Assembly: GCA_002104935.1 (NCBI GenBank)
Contig: MCGT01000019.1
Coordinates: 124,001 to 188,000, forward strand
Direction: 5' to 3'
Source of the DNA: Hesseltinella vesiculosa
Lineage: Eukaryota; Mucoromycota; Mucoromycetes; Mucorales; Cunninghamellaceae
DNA: 64,000 nt
Shown here: positions 30,556 through 41,689 of the stretch, piece after piece
Layout of the letters: each line of letters opens with the position of its first letter
Position numbering within the stretch: position 1 is the stretch's first letter
Program-made: the position numbers and the translations under genes
The notes under the pieces: generated by a model
Databases searched by the model: none
Told to the model about the DNA's origin: nothing
The model's input: the letters and a program-made list of their open reading frames with translations, nothing else

Positions 30556-32662
30556 ATGAAACTTCCCGTGCTTGAGAGTGGTAAAACCATGGCTGATGTC
30601 GACACTGCTGCGCCGTCCTACTTTTCCCTAACTCACACAAAGTCCGCGCTGGCCATGATGGCTGCCTTACCAGACCAAGAGGGGCGGTCTTTGTACGATG
30701 ACATCCGAGATGTTCGGCAGGCCCTTGATCTTTTTTTCGATTCCAAAGTGACTGAGTGTCTTGCCATCGTGGTGCCTAACCGCCACCGATCCATGTACCA
30801 TGCCATGGCCTATGGCTGTGTCATGGGTGGCATGGCCATTCTCTCCTTTGATCCATCTGACATTGCCCACGCTCTCAACATCATGAAGGACGCCAACCAA
30901 TTAGCCAAAAAAAACCGTCTTCATTCTTGGAAGCAGTCTGTTGGCAAATTTTCAACCAAGGAATTGAAAAAAATGACCCCTTTACAGCGCCATGCTGTAC
31001 GTGAAAAAAAAAAAAATCGCCAGCCTCAATGCTTTTTGGCTGACATTTCTTTCCAACAAAGGAACTCGTTTATGCTGAAACAACAATGCTAAAGATTGGG
31101 TTACAAATTCTACATGACCAAAGTGCTATGTTGGCTCTCAAGGAATCCATCAAAGCCTATCGGATCCATATCATTTACAAAGAACTGGAAAGCTACCTTT
31201 TTGAAATGCAAAAGCTATCAGCCGTCGGAGCTGAAGTGGACGATTTTGGCTTGGATGGTCACCTGGTGTCAGGCATTGCTTTTGGCATGGCCGGCTTTAA
31301 TCTATTTTTGTCCGCGGTGCCAGAATTCATTTTGAAGTTGCTGGAGTTTGTCGGCTTCACAGGTGACAGAGCCTTGGGTATTACTGCAAGTCCGTGGGCG
31401 GCTGGACCGACACTGCGGGTGACACCCAGCTGCAGAATCAAAAAAAGCAATCTCCTGACGAAGGCTTGCGCCGACAATTCTGCGACCTGGTCCTTGTTGG
31501 CTACAACCTTATTGTGTCCAAACTTGCCTGGCTCTCGTACGTTGATGAGTCGCTTGGCAATCAGATTCTCGACTACAGCCTGCTGCAGTACCCTAACGGC
31601 ATGGTCTTTTTGGCTCTCAAGGGTCGTCATCTGGCCACCCAGCGCCGCCTGGAAGAAGCCAAGGATCACTACCAACGTGCCAAGGACGCCCAGTCTTTCC
31701 TTCCTCAGCTGGGCCATGTCTGCTACTGGGAACTCGGCACCCTCGCTCTGGTTGAGCAGGACTGGCGAAAGGCCCACGACAACTTTCGCGTCCTGCTGAA
31801 AGAAAATCGCTGGTCTCGGTGTGTGTTTGCCTACATGCAAGGACTCACCCTCTATCTCATGGCCCTGGACAACTGCCCTCCAGGTGAAAAGCGTAGCCGA
31901 CTTATGGATACCTCTGCTCAACTCATGGACAAAGTTACATCCTTGAAGCAGAAGATCGCCGGACGGTCCATTTTCATCGAGGTAAATTGCCCCGCAGAAA
32001 AAAAAACCATCCCTCAGCAGCTTTTTTTTTTTCCACCATAGAAATTCGTTGCAAGAAAGGCACGCAAGTTTGGGTTGCAAGGCAAGAGACTGCTTTTCCC
32101 TGATCTAGAGATCTTGTATGCCATCGGGGCATTGGAGCTGATGCCCGTCGCTCTCATTCAAAAGAACCTCGGCAGAATCAATGCTACCTTGAAACGCTTG
32201 GAGAACAGCCGATCGTACTATGTGCACGACGACATTGCATTGTCGCAGCTTTTACGTGCTGTCCTGTTCCGATTGCTCCTTGAGCAACAAGAAATGGACG
32301 GGTCGATATACCAGCTGCAGAGCTTGACAGCGGAAAAACAAAAAAAAATCAAGGATCACCCTCTTGTTCAACTCCACCAACAAGCCTTGGACCAAGTGTT
32401 GGTACATGCTCCTTTGATCAAATTGGACCACTGGCTTTACTTCTTTGGCAAGTTTGAGCAAGCACAGCGGATGATCATGACTGGCGAGCTGGCCGAGGCC
32501 CGTCGTATCATGGCCTGGCTTCTCAAGTGCTCTGAAAAGAAAAGCTTCAAGATCGAGAGCAAGAGCATCAAAAGCAAATATTCTATGGAAAACGCCCTTA
32601 TTCTAAAGTGTCATAGCTGCATAGGCTTTGTTGATGAATTGACAGGCAACTCAAGTGTATAA
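30556..32662 (+). CDS. IML2: IML2/TTC39-family TPR protein
   Basis: Member of the Iml2/TTC39 family; yeast Iml2 is linked to inclusion-body and lipid-droplet handling and found on the outer mitochondrial membrane and elsewhere. Exons 30556-30996, 31062-31377, 31464-31981, 32042-32662 give 631 aa. Landmarks: SYFSLTHTKSALAMMAALPD near the start, ELVYAETTMLKIGLQILHD, a membrane-like stretch VSGIAFGMAGFNLFLSAVP, the family motif LLEFVGFTGDRALG, and a TPR array with MVFLALKGRHLATQRRLEEA and HVCYWELGTLALVEQDWRKA. The acceptor of exon 3 (31464) was chosen because it restores frame and joins GDRALG to LRRQFCDLVLVGYN. Other nearby AGs shift the frame. Human TTC39B acts in lipid metabolism, so a lipid role is possible but inferred. 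Confidence 0.85.
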
Positions 32663-32771
32663 AACGAAGCTGGCCAATGGAGCCGGTCGGGATTTGTATT
32701 TTTTTTTTTTTCAAAAGGGTGCGATTTTCAAAAAATCCTGTTTGATCTTTCCTTTTTTTTATTCATTCAAT

Positions 32772-33769
32772 ATGGGTACGTACAAAGGATCCATCCATCC
32801 ATCCATCAAAGAAATCAATATATCTATCAGTATTCTCATTCAAGTTTCTCTTTAACTAGGTATCAGCCGTGATTCTCGCCACAAGCGCAGTGCCTCCGGT
32901 GCTCGACGTGCTCAATACCGCAAGAAGAGAAAGTAAGCATGCAAACAAAAAAAGGAACATCATAGCCCCACCCTCCCAGTCGTACCAAAGAAAAAAAAAA
33001 CGATATTCGATCCCATGCCCTACGTGCAAAAGAGCTATATGTGTGCTGTCATCTGTTTGAACAACGACGAATTGTTTTATTTCAACCAACACATCCCTGG
33101 GGAGGGCGGCGGCGGCCTGAATGTGATTGTGCTCCCAATCATGCTAACCATGTTTTGATTTTGTCTAGGTTCGAATTGGGTCGTCAATCTGCCAGCACCA
33201 AGTTGGGTGGCAAGCGTATTCACTTGGTTCGTGTCCGCGGTGGCAACTACAAGCACCGTGCTCTTCGTTTGGAAGCCGGTAACTTCTCCTGGGGTTCCGA
33301 AGGTGTGTCCCGCAAGACCCGTATCTTGACCGTGGCCTACAACGCCTCCAACAACGAATTGGTCCGCACCAACACCTTGGTCAAGGGTGCTGTCATCCAA
33401 ATCGATGCCACTCCTTTCCGTCAATGGTATGAATCCCACTACGCCAAGGTCCTCGGTAAGAAGAAGGCCACCGAAGCCAAGATCGAAGAAGTCGAAAACG
33501 CCACCAAGTCCAAGTCTCAACAAAAGAAGTTGGCTGCCCGTGAAGCCACCGCCGCTGTTGATTCTCTTTTGGATGATCAATTCGCTGCCGGTCGTCTTTA
33601 TGCCATCATCTCCTCCCGCCCCGGTCAATCCGGCCGTGCTGACGGTTACATTCTCGAAGGCAAGGAATTGGAATTCTACATCAAGAAGATCAAGGTAAGC
33701 GAGAAAAAAAATTGGAGGTCCTCGAGATACTAAATCTTATTTTTTTTTTTGCAGTCCAAGAAGCACTAA
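32772..33769 (+). CDS. RPS8: 40S ribosomal protein S8 (eS8)
   Basis: Small-subunit ribosomal protein. Exons 32772-32775 (just ATGG), 32860-32932, 33169-33694, 33755-33769 give 205 aa. It begins [20 protein letters not shown], continues [19 protein letters not shown] and [20 protein letters not shown], and ends YIKKIKSKKH. Codon bias is strong (CGT, AAG, GCC, TTG). The four-base first exon means the start codon and first base of Gly2 are separated from the rest by an 84-nt intron. Intron 2 is 236 nt, larger than typical here. I looked in it for box C/D or H/ACA snoRNA features and found none convincing. Confidence 0.97.
32789..32807 (+). repeat. (ATCC)n microsatellite in RPS8 intron 1
   Basis: Four perfect ATCC units plus ATC within the first intron of RPS8. 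Confidence 0.95.
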
Positions 33770-34117
33770 GCATCTGGTTGTGTTCATGGATCTTTGAAAC
33801 TCTTTTTTATGACATTTTTCGCTTTTGAATAAAAACTGGTATTTTTTGCTAGATTTGCTTTAATGACTCCAAAGTCTTCGCATTGTGCACTTCACCATGG
33901 TTGGTGCCGTTTTGTGTTTCTCTCTTGCCAAGCCTGCTTTATTTTTCATGCGGTTTCCATTTTTAGATTTTTCAAGCCAAAAATGGGTCGTGCCTTTTTT
34001 ACGGTTTTTTTTTTTTTCTCACTCTTTCCCTGATCTCGCTTTTGTTATCCTTGTAACATATCGTTTAACACAACTGCATTTCCCAACGTAGACGTAGTAA
34101 AGCAACAGCGAAATATC
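33770..34117. other. Spacer between RPS8 and chitin synthase
   Basis: RPS8 3' flank with GAATAAAAAC near 33827 (likely polyadenylation signal), then chitin synthase promoter and leader with T tracts near 34004-34018. Nothing else seen. Confidence 0.5.
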
Positions 34118-37100
34118 ATGCAGCAATACGACCCTCCTCCCATTCCACGCCATCGCGAATCTTTTCAACAAGATTCACCAATGACCAGCGTGCCCAACTT
34201 TCGCCCAGCAGAGCCTTTTCATTTGCACATCGATCCTCTAGCATCCGCTCCGTCCTTACCCTCCACCGCCGGTCCAAGACACAATAGCCAGCAAGGCACA
34301 CCCAACACCGGCACAGGCTCGTTTGACTTCTTCCCGCCCTATCAGCATCAATCCAGCACGCCTATCGAACGACCGCCTCCACCTGACCCATTCTCTACGT
34401 TTCATCGTACTCAAGCCTACCCTCCCTTGAACTATCAGTACGACCAAGCTTTCCAGCAGCAGCAGATGCCCCACATCGTCATGAAGCCTGTGCTTGTTAC
34501 GCCCCAACCCATGCTTGTGCCCCGTCGCCAGCCCAGACGCTACAACACCAGTCGCAGAGTCAAGCTCACTAGTGGTCACCTTGTACTCGACTGCCCTATA
34601 CCTGACGAATACATGAAACAAGTCAGTATCAAGGAAGGCAAAGAGTTCACCCACATGCGCTACACCGCCATCACCGACGACCCATCCGATTTCAGCGCAA
34701 ACAGGTACAAGCTCCGCCAAGAACTGATGGAGCGAGAGACTGAGCTCTTTATTTGCATCACCATGTACAACGTAAGTGCTCAGTGTCATGTGTGATTTCA
34801 TTGGGTTCAACCTTTATGTAGATGTCATGACATCTTTGTTTATAGGAAGACGAAGTGTTACTCTCTCGGACGCTCCACGGAGTCATGCGCAACATCTTCC
34901 ATCTTTGCCAGCATAATCGATCCAAAACCTGGGTAAACAGTCTCTTTCTTCTTGGATCGAGCCTATTTCTCACTCCTTTTTTATTTGCAGGGAAAGGACA
35001 CGTGGCAAAAAGTCGTGGTTTGTATTATTGCCGATGGACGTGACAAGGTCAGTCAAGGAGTGCTTGATATGCTGACTTCCCTTGGCATTTATCAAGACGG
35101 TGTAGCCAAAAACATTGTCAACCAAAAACATGTCCAAGGCCATTTGTACGAGGTAAAAAAACAAAAAAAAAAGGAATGCGTGATACAAAATAAAATGGAG
35201 GCCAAATCATGGATTGATTTTTTTTTTTGAAAAGTACACCACGCAGATCTCGTTTGACCCGGATCGAAAATTCAAGAACAGCGAAAGCAAGATTCCACCG
35301 ACACAACTGATGTTTTGTCTCAAGGAAAAGAACCAGCGCAAGATCAACTCACACCGATGGTTCTTCCAAGCCTTCTGCCCAATCATTAAACCTAAAGTGT
35401 GTATGCTCTTTGACGTTGGCACACGCCCTGGCCCGCATTCTATCTACCACCTCTGGAAAACATTTGACGTCCATCCCAATGTTGGCGGCGCATGTGGTGA
35501 AATCCGTACTATGACAGGTCCCGCAGGCATACTCTTGGTGAATCCTCTCGTAGCCAGTCAAAATTTTGAGTACAAGATCTCGAACATCCTCGACAAGCCT
35601 CTGGAGTCGTTTTTGGGTTACATCCAAGTCTTGCCTGGTGCATTCTCAGCCTATCGCTATGCAGCGTTACTCAATGACATCAATGGCAACGGCCCGCTAC
35701 AAAAATACTTTTTGGGTGAAGTGCTACACGGATCTGATGCAGACATCTTTTCAGCCAACATGTATCTTGCCGAGGATCGAATTCTCTGTTATGAATTGGT
35801 GGCCAAATCCAATGCAAGCTGGTTACTTCAATACGTTTCCAATGCCTATGGAGAAACAGATGTACCAAGCTCGGTAAAACCCCCTTGATTTAAGGTCCCT
35901 CCAACGGGCTTGCTGACACTTACTTTACCCTACGCCTGTTCACTGCAGGTGCCTGAATTCCTTGGTCAACGGCGCCGCTGGCTAAACGGCTCCTTCTTCT
36001 CCGGCGTGTATGCACTCTTCCACTGGGGCAAGATCTTCAAGACAGATCATTCAGGCGGCCGGAAATTCTTGTTGTTTATCGAATTGATCTACCTATCCAT
36101 CCAATGGATCTTTTCTTGGTTTGCCCTGGTAAATGCTTTCTTTTTATGCTTGCTTTGGATGGGAAAGACTCATCTGATCTCTCTTCCAGGGCAATTTCTT
36201 CATCAGCTTTTATATCCTGACCCGAGCCATTGCCGACATGGATCACCCTCCCTTCCCCTCCCAAGTGGCAAACATCGTCCACATCATTCTTGTCTATATA
36301 TATGGGGTCCTCTTGGTAACCCTCTTCCTTTTGGCCCTGGGCAACCGACCACAAGGGTAAATCCAAGCGCGAGGGTCAAGTGTCTGCCTGACCAGACTAT
36401 TTTTTTTTTTTGGCTCTTTCTCGTTCTCGTAGTTCCAAAGGCGCATACAAGGCTATGATCGTGTTTTTCTCATTGGTTATGGGTTACTTGATATTTTGCT
36501 CGGTCTGGATCGCTTACCAAGGGATACTTTCAGCCACAAACGACCCTAGCAAAGCATTGGTAGAAGACGGAGCTTTCCGTGATATTGTCATTTCCATGGC
36601 CGCCACTTACGCCATCTACTTGATCTCCAGTCTCCTCTTCCTCGACCCTCTGCACATGTTCACCAGCTTCATCCAGTACCTCTTTATGTCAGCCAGCTAT
36701 ATTAACATCCTCAACACATTTGCCTTTTGCAACACCCACGACGTCAGGTACAAAAGATCAAAAAAAAAAAAAAAGCACACACCTCGTCTCATTTCTTTCT
36801 ATTGCCAAATAGCTGGGGTACCAAGGACATTGACACTGTGGCATTTGATCTGGGTGTGGTCGAGGTGAAGAACGAGAACCAAACGGCCGAGGTGGCGTTA
36901 CTGGAAGAAACAGATGTAGGCGATTTGTATATGGAAGCGTGCCAGCGCCTGGGCCGCAAGCCAAAAAAGACACCTCCTGTTCGTGACCCCCGAACAAAAC
37001 AAGAAGATTACTACAAGGCTTTCCGGACACGCCTCGTTATTTGCTGGATCATCACAAATCTCATTCTTGTAGGCCTAATATGCACTGCTGACAGTGTAGG

Positions 37101-37245
37101 CTGGCTCGGCAACTTTAACCAGCGGACGAACGGCTATATGGCTTTTGTTTTATGGGCCGTTGTCGGTCTCTCTTGTTTTCGATTTATCGGATGCCTCGCC
37201 TATCTTTTGTCGTCCGCCTTTTCCATGTGTGTCCGACGCCGATGA
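34118..37245 (+). CDS. Chitin synthase (class I-III division)
   Basis: Plasma-membrane GT2 enzyme polymerising GlcNAc from UDP-GlcNAc into cell-wall chitin. Eight exons: 34118-34771, 34846-34932, 34991-35152, 35235-35873, 35949-36128, 36190-36356, 36433-36747, 36813-37245, giving 878 aa. A Pro/Gln-rich cytosolic N-terminus (about 150 aa) precedes the chitin synthase N block with [17 protein letters not shown] [14 protein letters not shown]. Catalytic core: [62 protein letters not shown] (EDR) and [13 protein letters not shown] (QRRRW). At least seven membrane segments follow, e.g. [40 protein letters not shown] and [19 protein letters not shown]. All catalytic hallmarks are present. No myosin motor domain, so it is not class V/VII. 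Confidence 0.95.
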
Positions 37246-37406
37246 TCCTTTTTTGTCTCCCGTTTATTTTTCTCGCCTACATGTACAGATATACTGTAAT
37301 TCGAGTGCACTAATTCCATCTGGCTTATACAGTAAAAGAATAAAGAGGCGGCAGGCTTTTTTGAGACCCAGCTCTGATTTTTTCATCAGATCATCTGGAA
37401 GTCAGT

Positions 37407-37980
37407 CCCCTGGCGAAAATGGCTGATTTTTCAATTTTTTTAGCGGGAGAATTGAAGGTGTGAAAACGAAGCTGGTCAAAAGTTGGCTGGGCAACCTTCA
37501 CAAGTTGGCCTGATTTTTTCAGCACCGTTGTCATTCATGCGTTTGAACATTCATACAGAATTTCACATCATCTCTATCGCTCAAAATGTCTGTGCAACGT
37601 TTGCTTTTTTTTTTTCAAAATGGAGACAAGACGGGCACCACCAGGATTTTAGTTGAGACGAGAATGATTTATTTAGCAGGCAAACCAATCGATTTTCAAG
37701 TGTGGGCAAAAGTAAACCCAGTGCACGCGAAGTTATTTCTTGTACTTGCAAGTGTACTTTTTAATTAAAACCGAGGGTAGTTTGGTTCAATTTCCCAGCG
37801 TGCACCAGCCTGGAATCGAAGGCGCTGTGCGGTACATTTTGCAACGATGCACAGAACTTTTGAGTGATTGGATGGAAGTGAAATTTGGTAAGGGTTCGAA
37901 ATTACATGATGCTGATGGTGCTGAAGAAAACATGTCCTCAGCTAAAAAATATGAAAAATCCGGCCATTTTCCGCCAGGGG
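37407..37980. mobile_element. Long-TIR MITE (574 bp)
   Basis: Starts CCCCTGGCGAAAATGGC and ends GCCATTTTCCGCCAGGGG, an inverted terminal repeat. The left arm (to about 37603) and right arm (from about 37841) match inversely over much of their length: CTGTGCAACG against GCAACGATGCACAG, CTCAAAA against CTTTTGAG, and so on. The right arm has lost its middle part (the TTCTCCCGC block present in the left arm). There is no coding capacity. Related copies lie at 17.7 and 19.9 kb. A target-site duplication is not obvious by eye. Confidence 0.72.
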
Positions 37981-38135
37981 ATTCCAAGGCGATCTTCATT
38001 CAAGTGCAAGAGGAAGGAAGAAGAAAAAAACAGGAACAGTGTCAGTTGCCTTTTTGGGAGAAAATCCAAGTGCCATGTTTCAAGCCTTGCACCGCCTTGT
38101 TTTTTTTCTCCTCATTATCCTCATTTCTTGTTATC

Positions 38136-39155
38136 AATGTCGTCTTATTTTAGGGATTTGTTGAATAGTAAAGCATCAGTGCCAGATGTCACTGATGAAT
38201 TTGACGAAGAGCTTAGTGCTTCACCGCCACTTGCAGAAGATCTTGTGCCACAGAAGCGACGCGTCTCTTCCCTTTTGGATGATGACTTACATGACTCCAT
38301 CGAACCGGAGGAGGGAGAAACTGCCACTAGTCAGACCTGTGACGTCTTTGCGCTTCCAAGTTTATCAACCACGGACGGCATTCTTCCAATACCATCTGCC
38401 CCTTCATCGCTCGACCTTTCACAGCTATCAACTGCGGATTCGTCGCACTCTCTCCAGTTCCCTAACCAGCCCTTATCACCTACAATCCAGTCTATGCCAT
38501 CCATTGGTCAATCCATTTCCATTATGTCAAGCTGTCACTGCTCGGTCTGGACGGTATGACGACGTTCTTGGTCAAATTTACAAAATCATGACTTCATTTG
38601 ACGTCATTCTGTTGATCGCAAGCTTTTTTTTTTTTTTTTGTAGTCAATCGCTGCTGGAAGCAGTTGAAAGCATCATTCTTGATATCTTCCAGTTATTGTC
38701 ATATCTTGAACGGATCCACCTTCATATCCGGACAAGGTAATCCTCACCTTCTATCTTATCTCTACTCATTATTTTATAACAGATCTCGAGATCGACAGGC
38801 AATACTGAATCACAGGAGAGTCATCAGGTTCCTTCTCAGGCTGATCAAAGACAAGAGAAAGTTTCCCGATGCCAACAGCAATCTAACCCTTCTTCTTCCT
38901 AGCTCGATATCTCCGTGTGTTGGAAATTATCTATGAAGCACTGTCAGCCAATATTGTGATGACCAAACGAGACATTTTCTATCGCGATGTTGCACTGTTT
39001 CGCACGCAGACTGTGGTAGATCGGGTAACACAACGGGAAATGAACCTATTGCATAAATGGCCGCCGTGATCTGATCCTCCACCTCCTTTATCATTTTGTA
39101 GATCGTGGATGACATTGCATACAATGACTATGTTCCCCAGTTGACATTGAACGTC
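38136..39155 (+). pseudogene. SPO11: SPO11-like gene fragment, apparently truncated
   Basis: SPO11 is the topoisomerase VI A-like enzyme making meiotic double-strand breaks. An exon at 38642-38738 reads LLEAVESIILDIFQLLSYLE, like the first SPO11 helix. An exon at 38903-39024 reads RYLRVLEIIYEALSANIV and TKRDIFYRDVALFRTQTVVD, the winged-helix block with catalytic Tyr in RDIFY. An exon at 39102-39155 gives IVDDIAYNDYVPQLTLNV, ending at a GT donor where the family continues with the AAAKGL block. That block and the whole Toprim half are not found downstream; transposon-like sequence follows instead. Splice phases in the 5' part (38136-38900) do not join cleanly, also suggesting decay. The acidic frame MSSYFRDLLNSKASVPDVTD at 38136 may be its N-terminus. 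Confidence 0.65.
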
Positions 39156-39364
39156 GTAAGTCTGCTTGAATGCCCTTCAGCCGGCCATCACATGTTCACC
39201 CTTTATTTTTTTATGCAATAGCGCCTCTGGAAAAGCCGCATATTTGGCCTTGCCACCATCATTCTCAGAAACCGTCGATACCTAAAGGACCGTTGTGCTT
39301 TGGGCTGCCTATATTTTCTGGAAAAAGGAGCAAGGGAGCGAAGCAAAAGGAACCAAAGGTATTT

Positions 39365-39645
39365 AAAAAATGGACAGTTAGAAATTGAAGAATTGATAAT
39401 GAGCCGTGGATACTGATGTATATACCTTCCGCCATATTCACCAGAGCTCAACCCAATTGAATAATTTTGGCCAGTTGTAAAAAGTCATGTGCGAAGAAAT
39501 AAATTGAAATCCGAAGTAAGCTTGTCTGATCGCATCGCCGTAGCCTGCAATAAAATACCGTATGATCACCTTTATAACTTTTCTGTTAGCAAATATGATG
39601 ACTGCTTACATGGAAAACTCATCAAACACAGTTGCATGAAATAAA
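39365..39645 (+). mobile_element. Tc1/mariner-like (DDE) transposase C-terminal remnant
   Basis: Reads EIEELIMSRGY, then after a stop CIYLPPYSPELNPIE, another stop, FWPVVKSHVRRNKLKS and RIAVACNKIPYDHLYNF. This is the C-terminal end of a Tc1/IS630-type transposase, including the hallmark YLPPYSPELNPIE that carries the last acidic residue of the triad. Two in-frame stops and the missing N-terminal two thirds make it dead. Confidence 0.8.
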
Positions 39646-40878
39646 AAAAAATTTTAATTTGAAAAAGTCCCAGGAACGCCTGATGACGTTTGATTTTTAT
39701 TCCTGTCGGATGAACCGCGAAGATGATGGGGTAAAAAGGTTTGGAGGAGCGGGGGGAGCAAATATGTCGAGAGGATTGAACAAAAGGTGGGTGTGGCCCA
39801 GGGAAAAAGAGTTCAATCTTCTTTGGATTCATTATCCTTGTCGGTATCGTCATTTTCAGTATCAGTACGCGCCTTCTTTTGTGATGGTGCCTTCGGTGAG
39901 AAAAAAAATATATCCAGGCGGGTAAGAGTGTTGATCACCGCAACCAGATGATGGTGACACGCTTGTTGTATCTACAATTGCGGCCGAGCGTGTTAAATTG
40001 GGGCTAATAAACACAGCAAGTAATTCAATTAGAATCTTTTCTATGTTTATTTTACTTCGAAAATTCGAATGAAGAAGAAGAAGAAACTAAGGGAAAATAA
40101 AAAAAAAGGATTTAAGCAATACGACTAGGCGCGGAGTTTACTCGTGCACTTGTCTAATTCTAGAACAAGTCTCCGCACAGTGGATCTCCCTCAGCTTGCA
40201 TATTTCTTTCTTCCTGACGCTAATACGCACTAAAGAGCAAAGCATTCTATACACCGTTCACGTCTTAGCTAGGGCACATGCCACAGAGCGCTTCCTTGCC
40301 TGCTGCTTGTTGATGGCCCTACGAATCACCTTTTCTTGACCAAGCATGAATTGTTTGAATTGAAACAAAGCGGTAATAAGGCTGCGTAAGTCGCCCAGGA
40401 ATAGTGCATTGGTTGGGAAATGAAGCACATCTGTCACAAGAGATCCAAGGTATAGCTGGTGCTCGGGAAGATAGCGTAAAACTAACAGGTATATGTCGGT
40501 GCCAACGACATCGAAATACATAGTGTCCGTGACACCCATTAGACCATTTGTGAATAAAATTGACGCATATTTTTTGCCTGTTGGGATAACACCACTAACT
40601 TGGAGACTGCTGCTTTTTTAAATTCGTTCGAACACATGTCAATCGAATCCTTCTGATTCGAGTGTTGGCATTTTAAAAGCAAGTCGATTTTGCGGGTACG
40701 CGTTGAGGAGAGGAAGAGGATCAGAAAAGGAGAGGAAGAAGATTGGAAAAGGAATGGTTTTGCGCTAAAAAAATTAAGAGGTTTGATTGGCTATGGGTTT
40801 CTCCCCTCGCCTGAACAAAATGTTCCATTGTTTTTCATCCTTTTTTTTTTCTTTGCTATTGTCACAACTTGCACACAG

Positions 40879-40991
40879 TTGACAAGGGCCTCTGTTGAAC
40901 ACTACGTCTGCGCTTCAGAAGTGCCCAAGTGAGATGATGTCGACTGCAACACCACGTCTGCGGCAGGAGGTATCATTGGAAGCGCATGTCT
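40879..40991 (+). repeat. 113-bp direct repeat, copy 1
   Basis: Begins TTGACAAGGGCCTCTGTTGA and ends GGAAGCGCATGTCT. Identical to copy 2 except for one base (GAGGTATC against GAGGCATC). Within each copy ACACTACGTCTGCG and ACACCACGTCTGCG form a shorter internal repeat. Confidence 0.97.
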
Positions 40992-41022
40992 CGGCAAGAT
41001 GGTTTGTGCATTTTGTTTGCCA

Positions 41023-41135
41023 TTGACAAGGGCCTCTGTTGAACACTACGTCTGCGCTTCAGAAGTGCCCAAGTGAGATGATGTCGACTGCAACACCACG
41101 TCTGCGGCAGGAGGCATCATTGGAAGCGCATGTCT
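41023..41135 (+). repeat. 113-bp direct repeat, copy 2
   Basis: Second copy, same orientation, 31 bp after copy 1, with one substitution. It is flanked by unrelated sequence on both sides, so the duplicated block has sharp borders. Confidence 0.97.
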
Positions 41136-41689
41136 TGGGAAATATTTTGGTTATCTCTCATGTTTTGTTGTAGGTTTGGCATCTGTCTGGTCTGGTTTTT
41201 TGATTTCTCTTTGGCTTATCTCGCTCAAATTCATACAAAAAAATAACGCATCGACCCTGATATCCATGCAAGTTCTTCCCAAGTTCTCTTTGAATATGAA
41301 ATGAAATCTAGAATTCATTGTTTGCTGCAAATATGTTTGAAACGTTACTATTTTCAAAATTGCCACTTGCATTTTATTACTCTTTGATATATGAAATAGT
41401 AAAATAACGAGACTGAATACTAAATCATTGGGATACGAAGCTTTTATTTCAAATGTTCGTGCAGTGAGTATGATAATACCATCAGCAAACTGAGTGTGTG
41501 GGACATTTGAAACTGGGCGACCAAATTCAAATGTCGCAGCCGAAGCCCAAAACAAAATGATTGTCTGGCAACATCAATTTTGATTGGTTGAAATATTGCC
41601 TTGGGAAAATGTGCAAATGTGGACATGGGAGCGTATTTTTTAATTTGAAGGCAAGTGTAGTGTAAGAGGAATATAAGAGAGAAATACAA

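Larger units (their letters stand above)
39646..41689. other. Repeat-island remainder, no assured gene
   Basis: AT-rich. Contains a 93-codon minus-strand frame (40258-40539) starting MGVTDTMYFDVVGTDIYLLV that I cannot assign, an 80-codon plus frame at 40690 that runs into the direct repeat, and the two 113-bp repeats listed separately. The last 500 bp are the 3' flank of the aldo/keto reductase gene. Confidence 0.4.
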
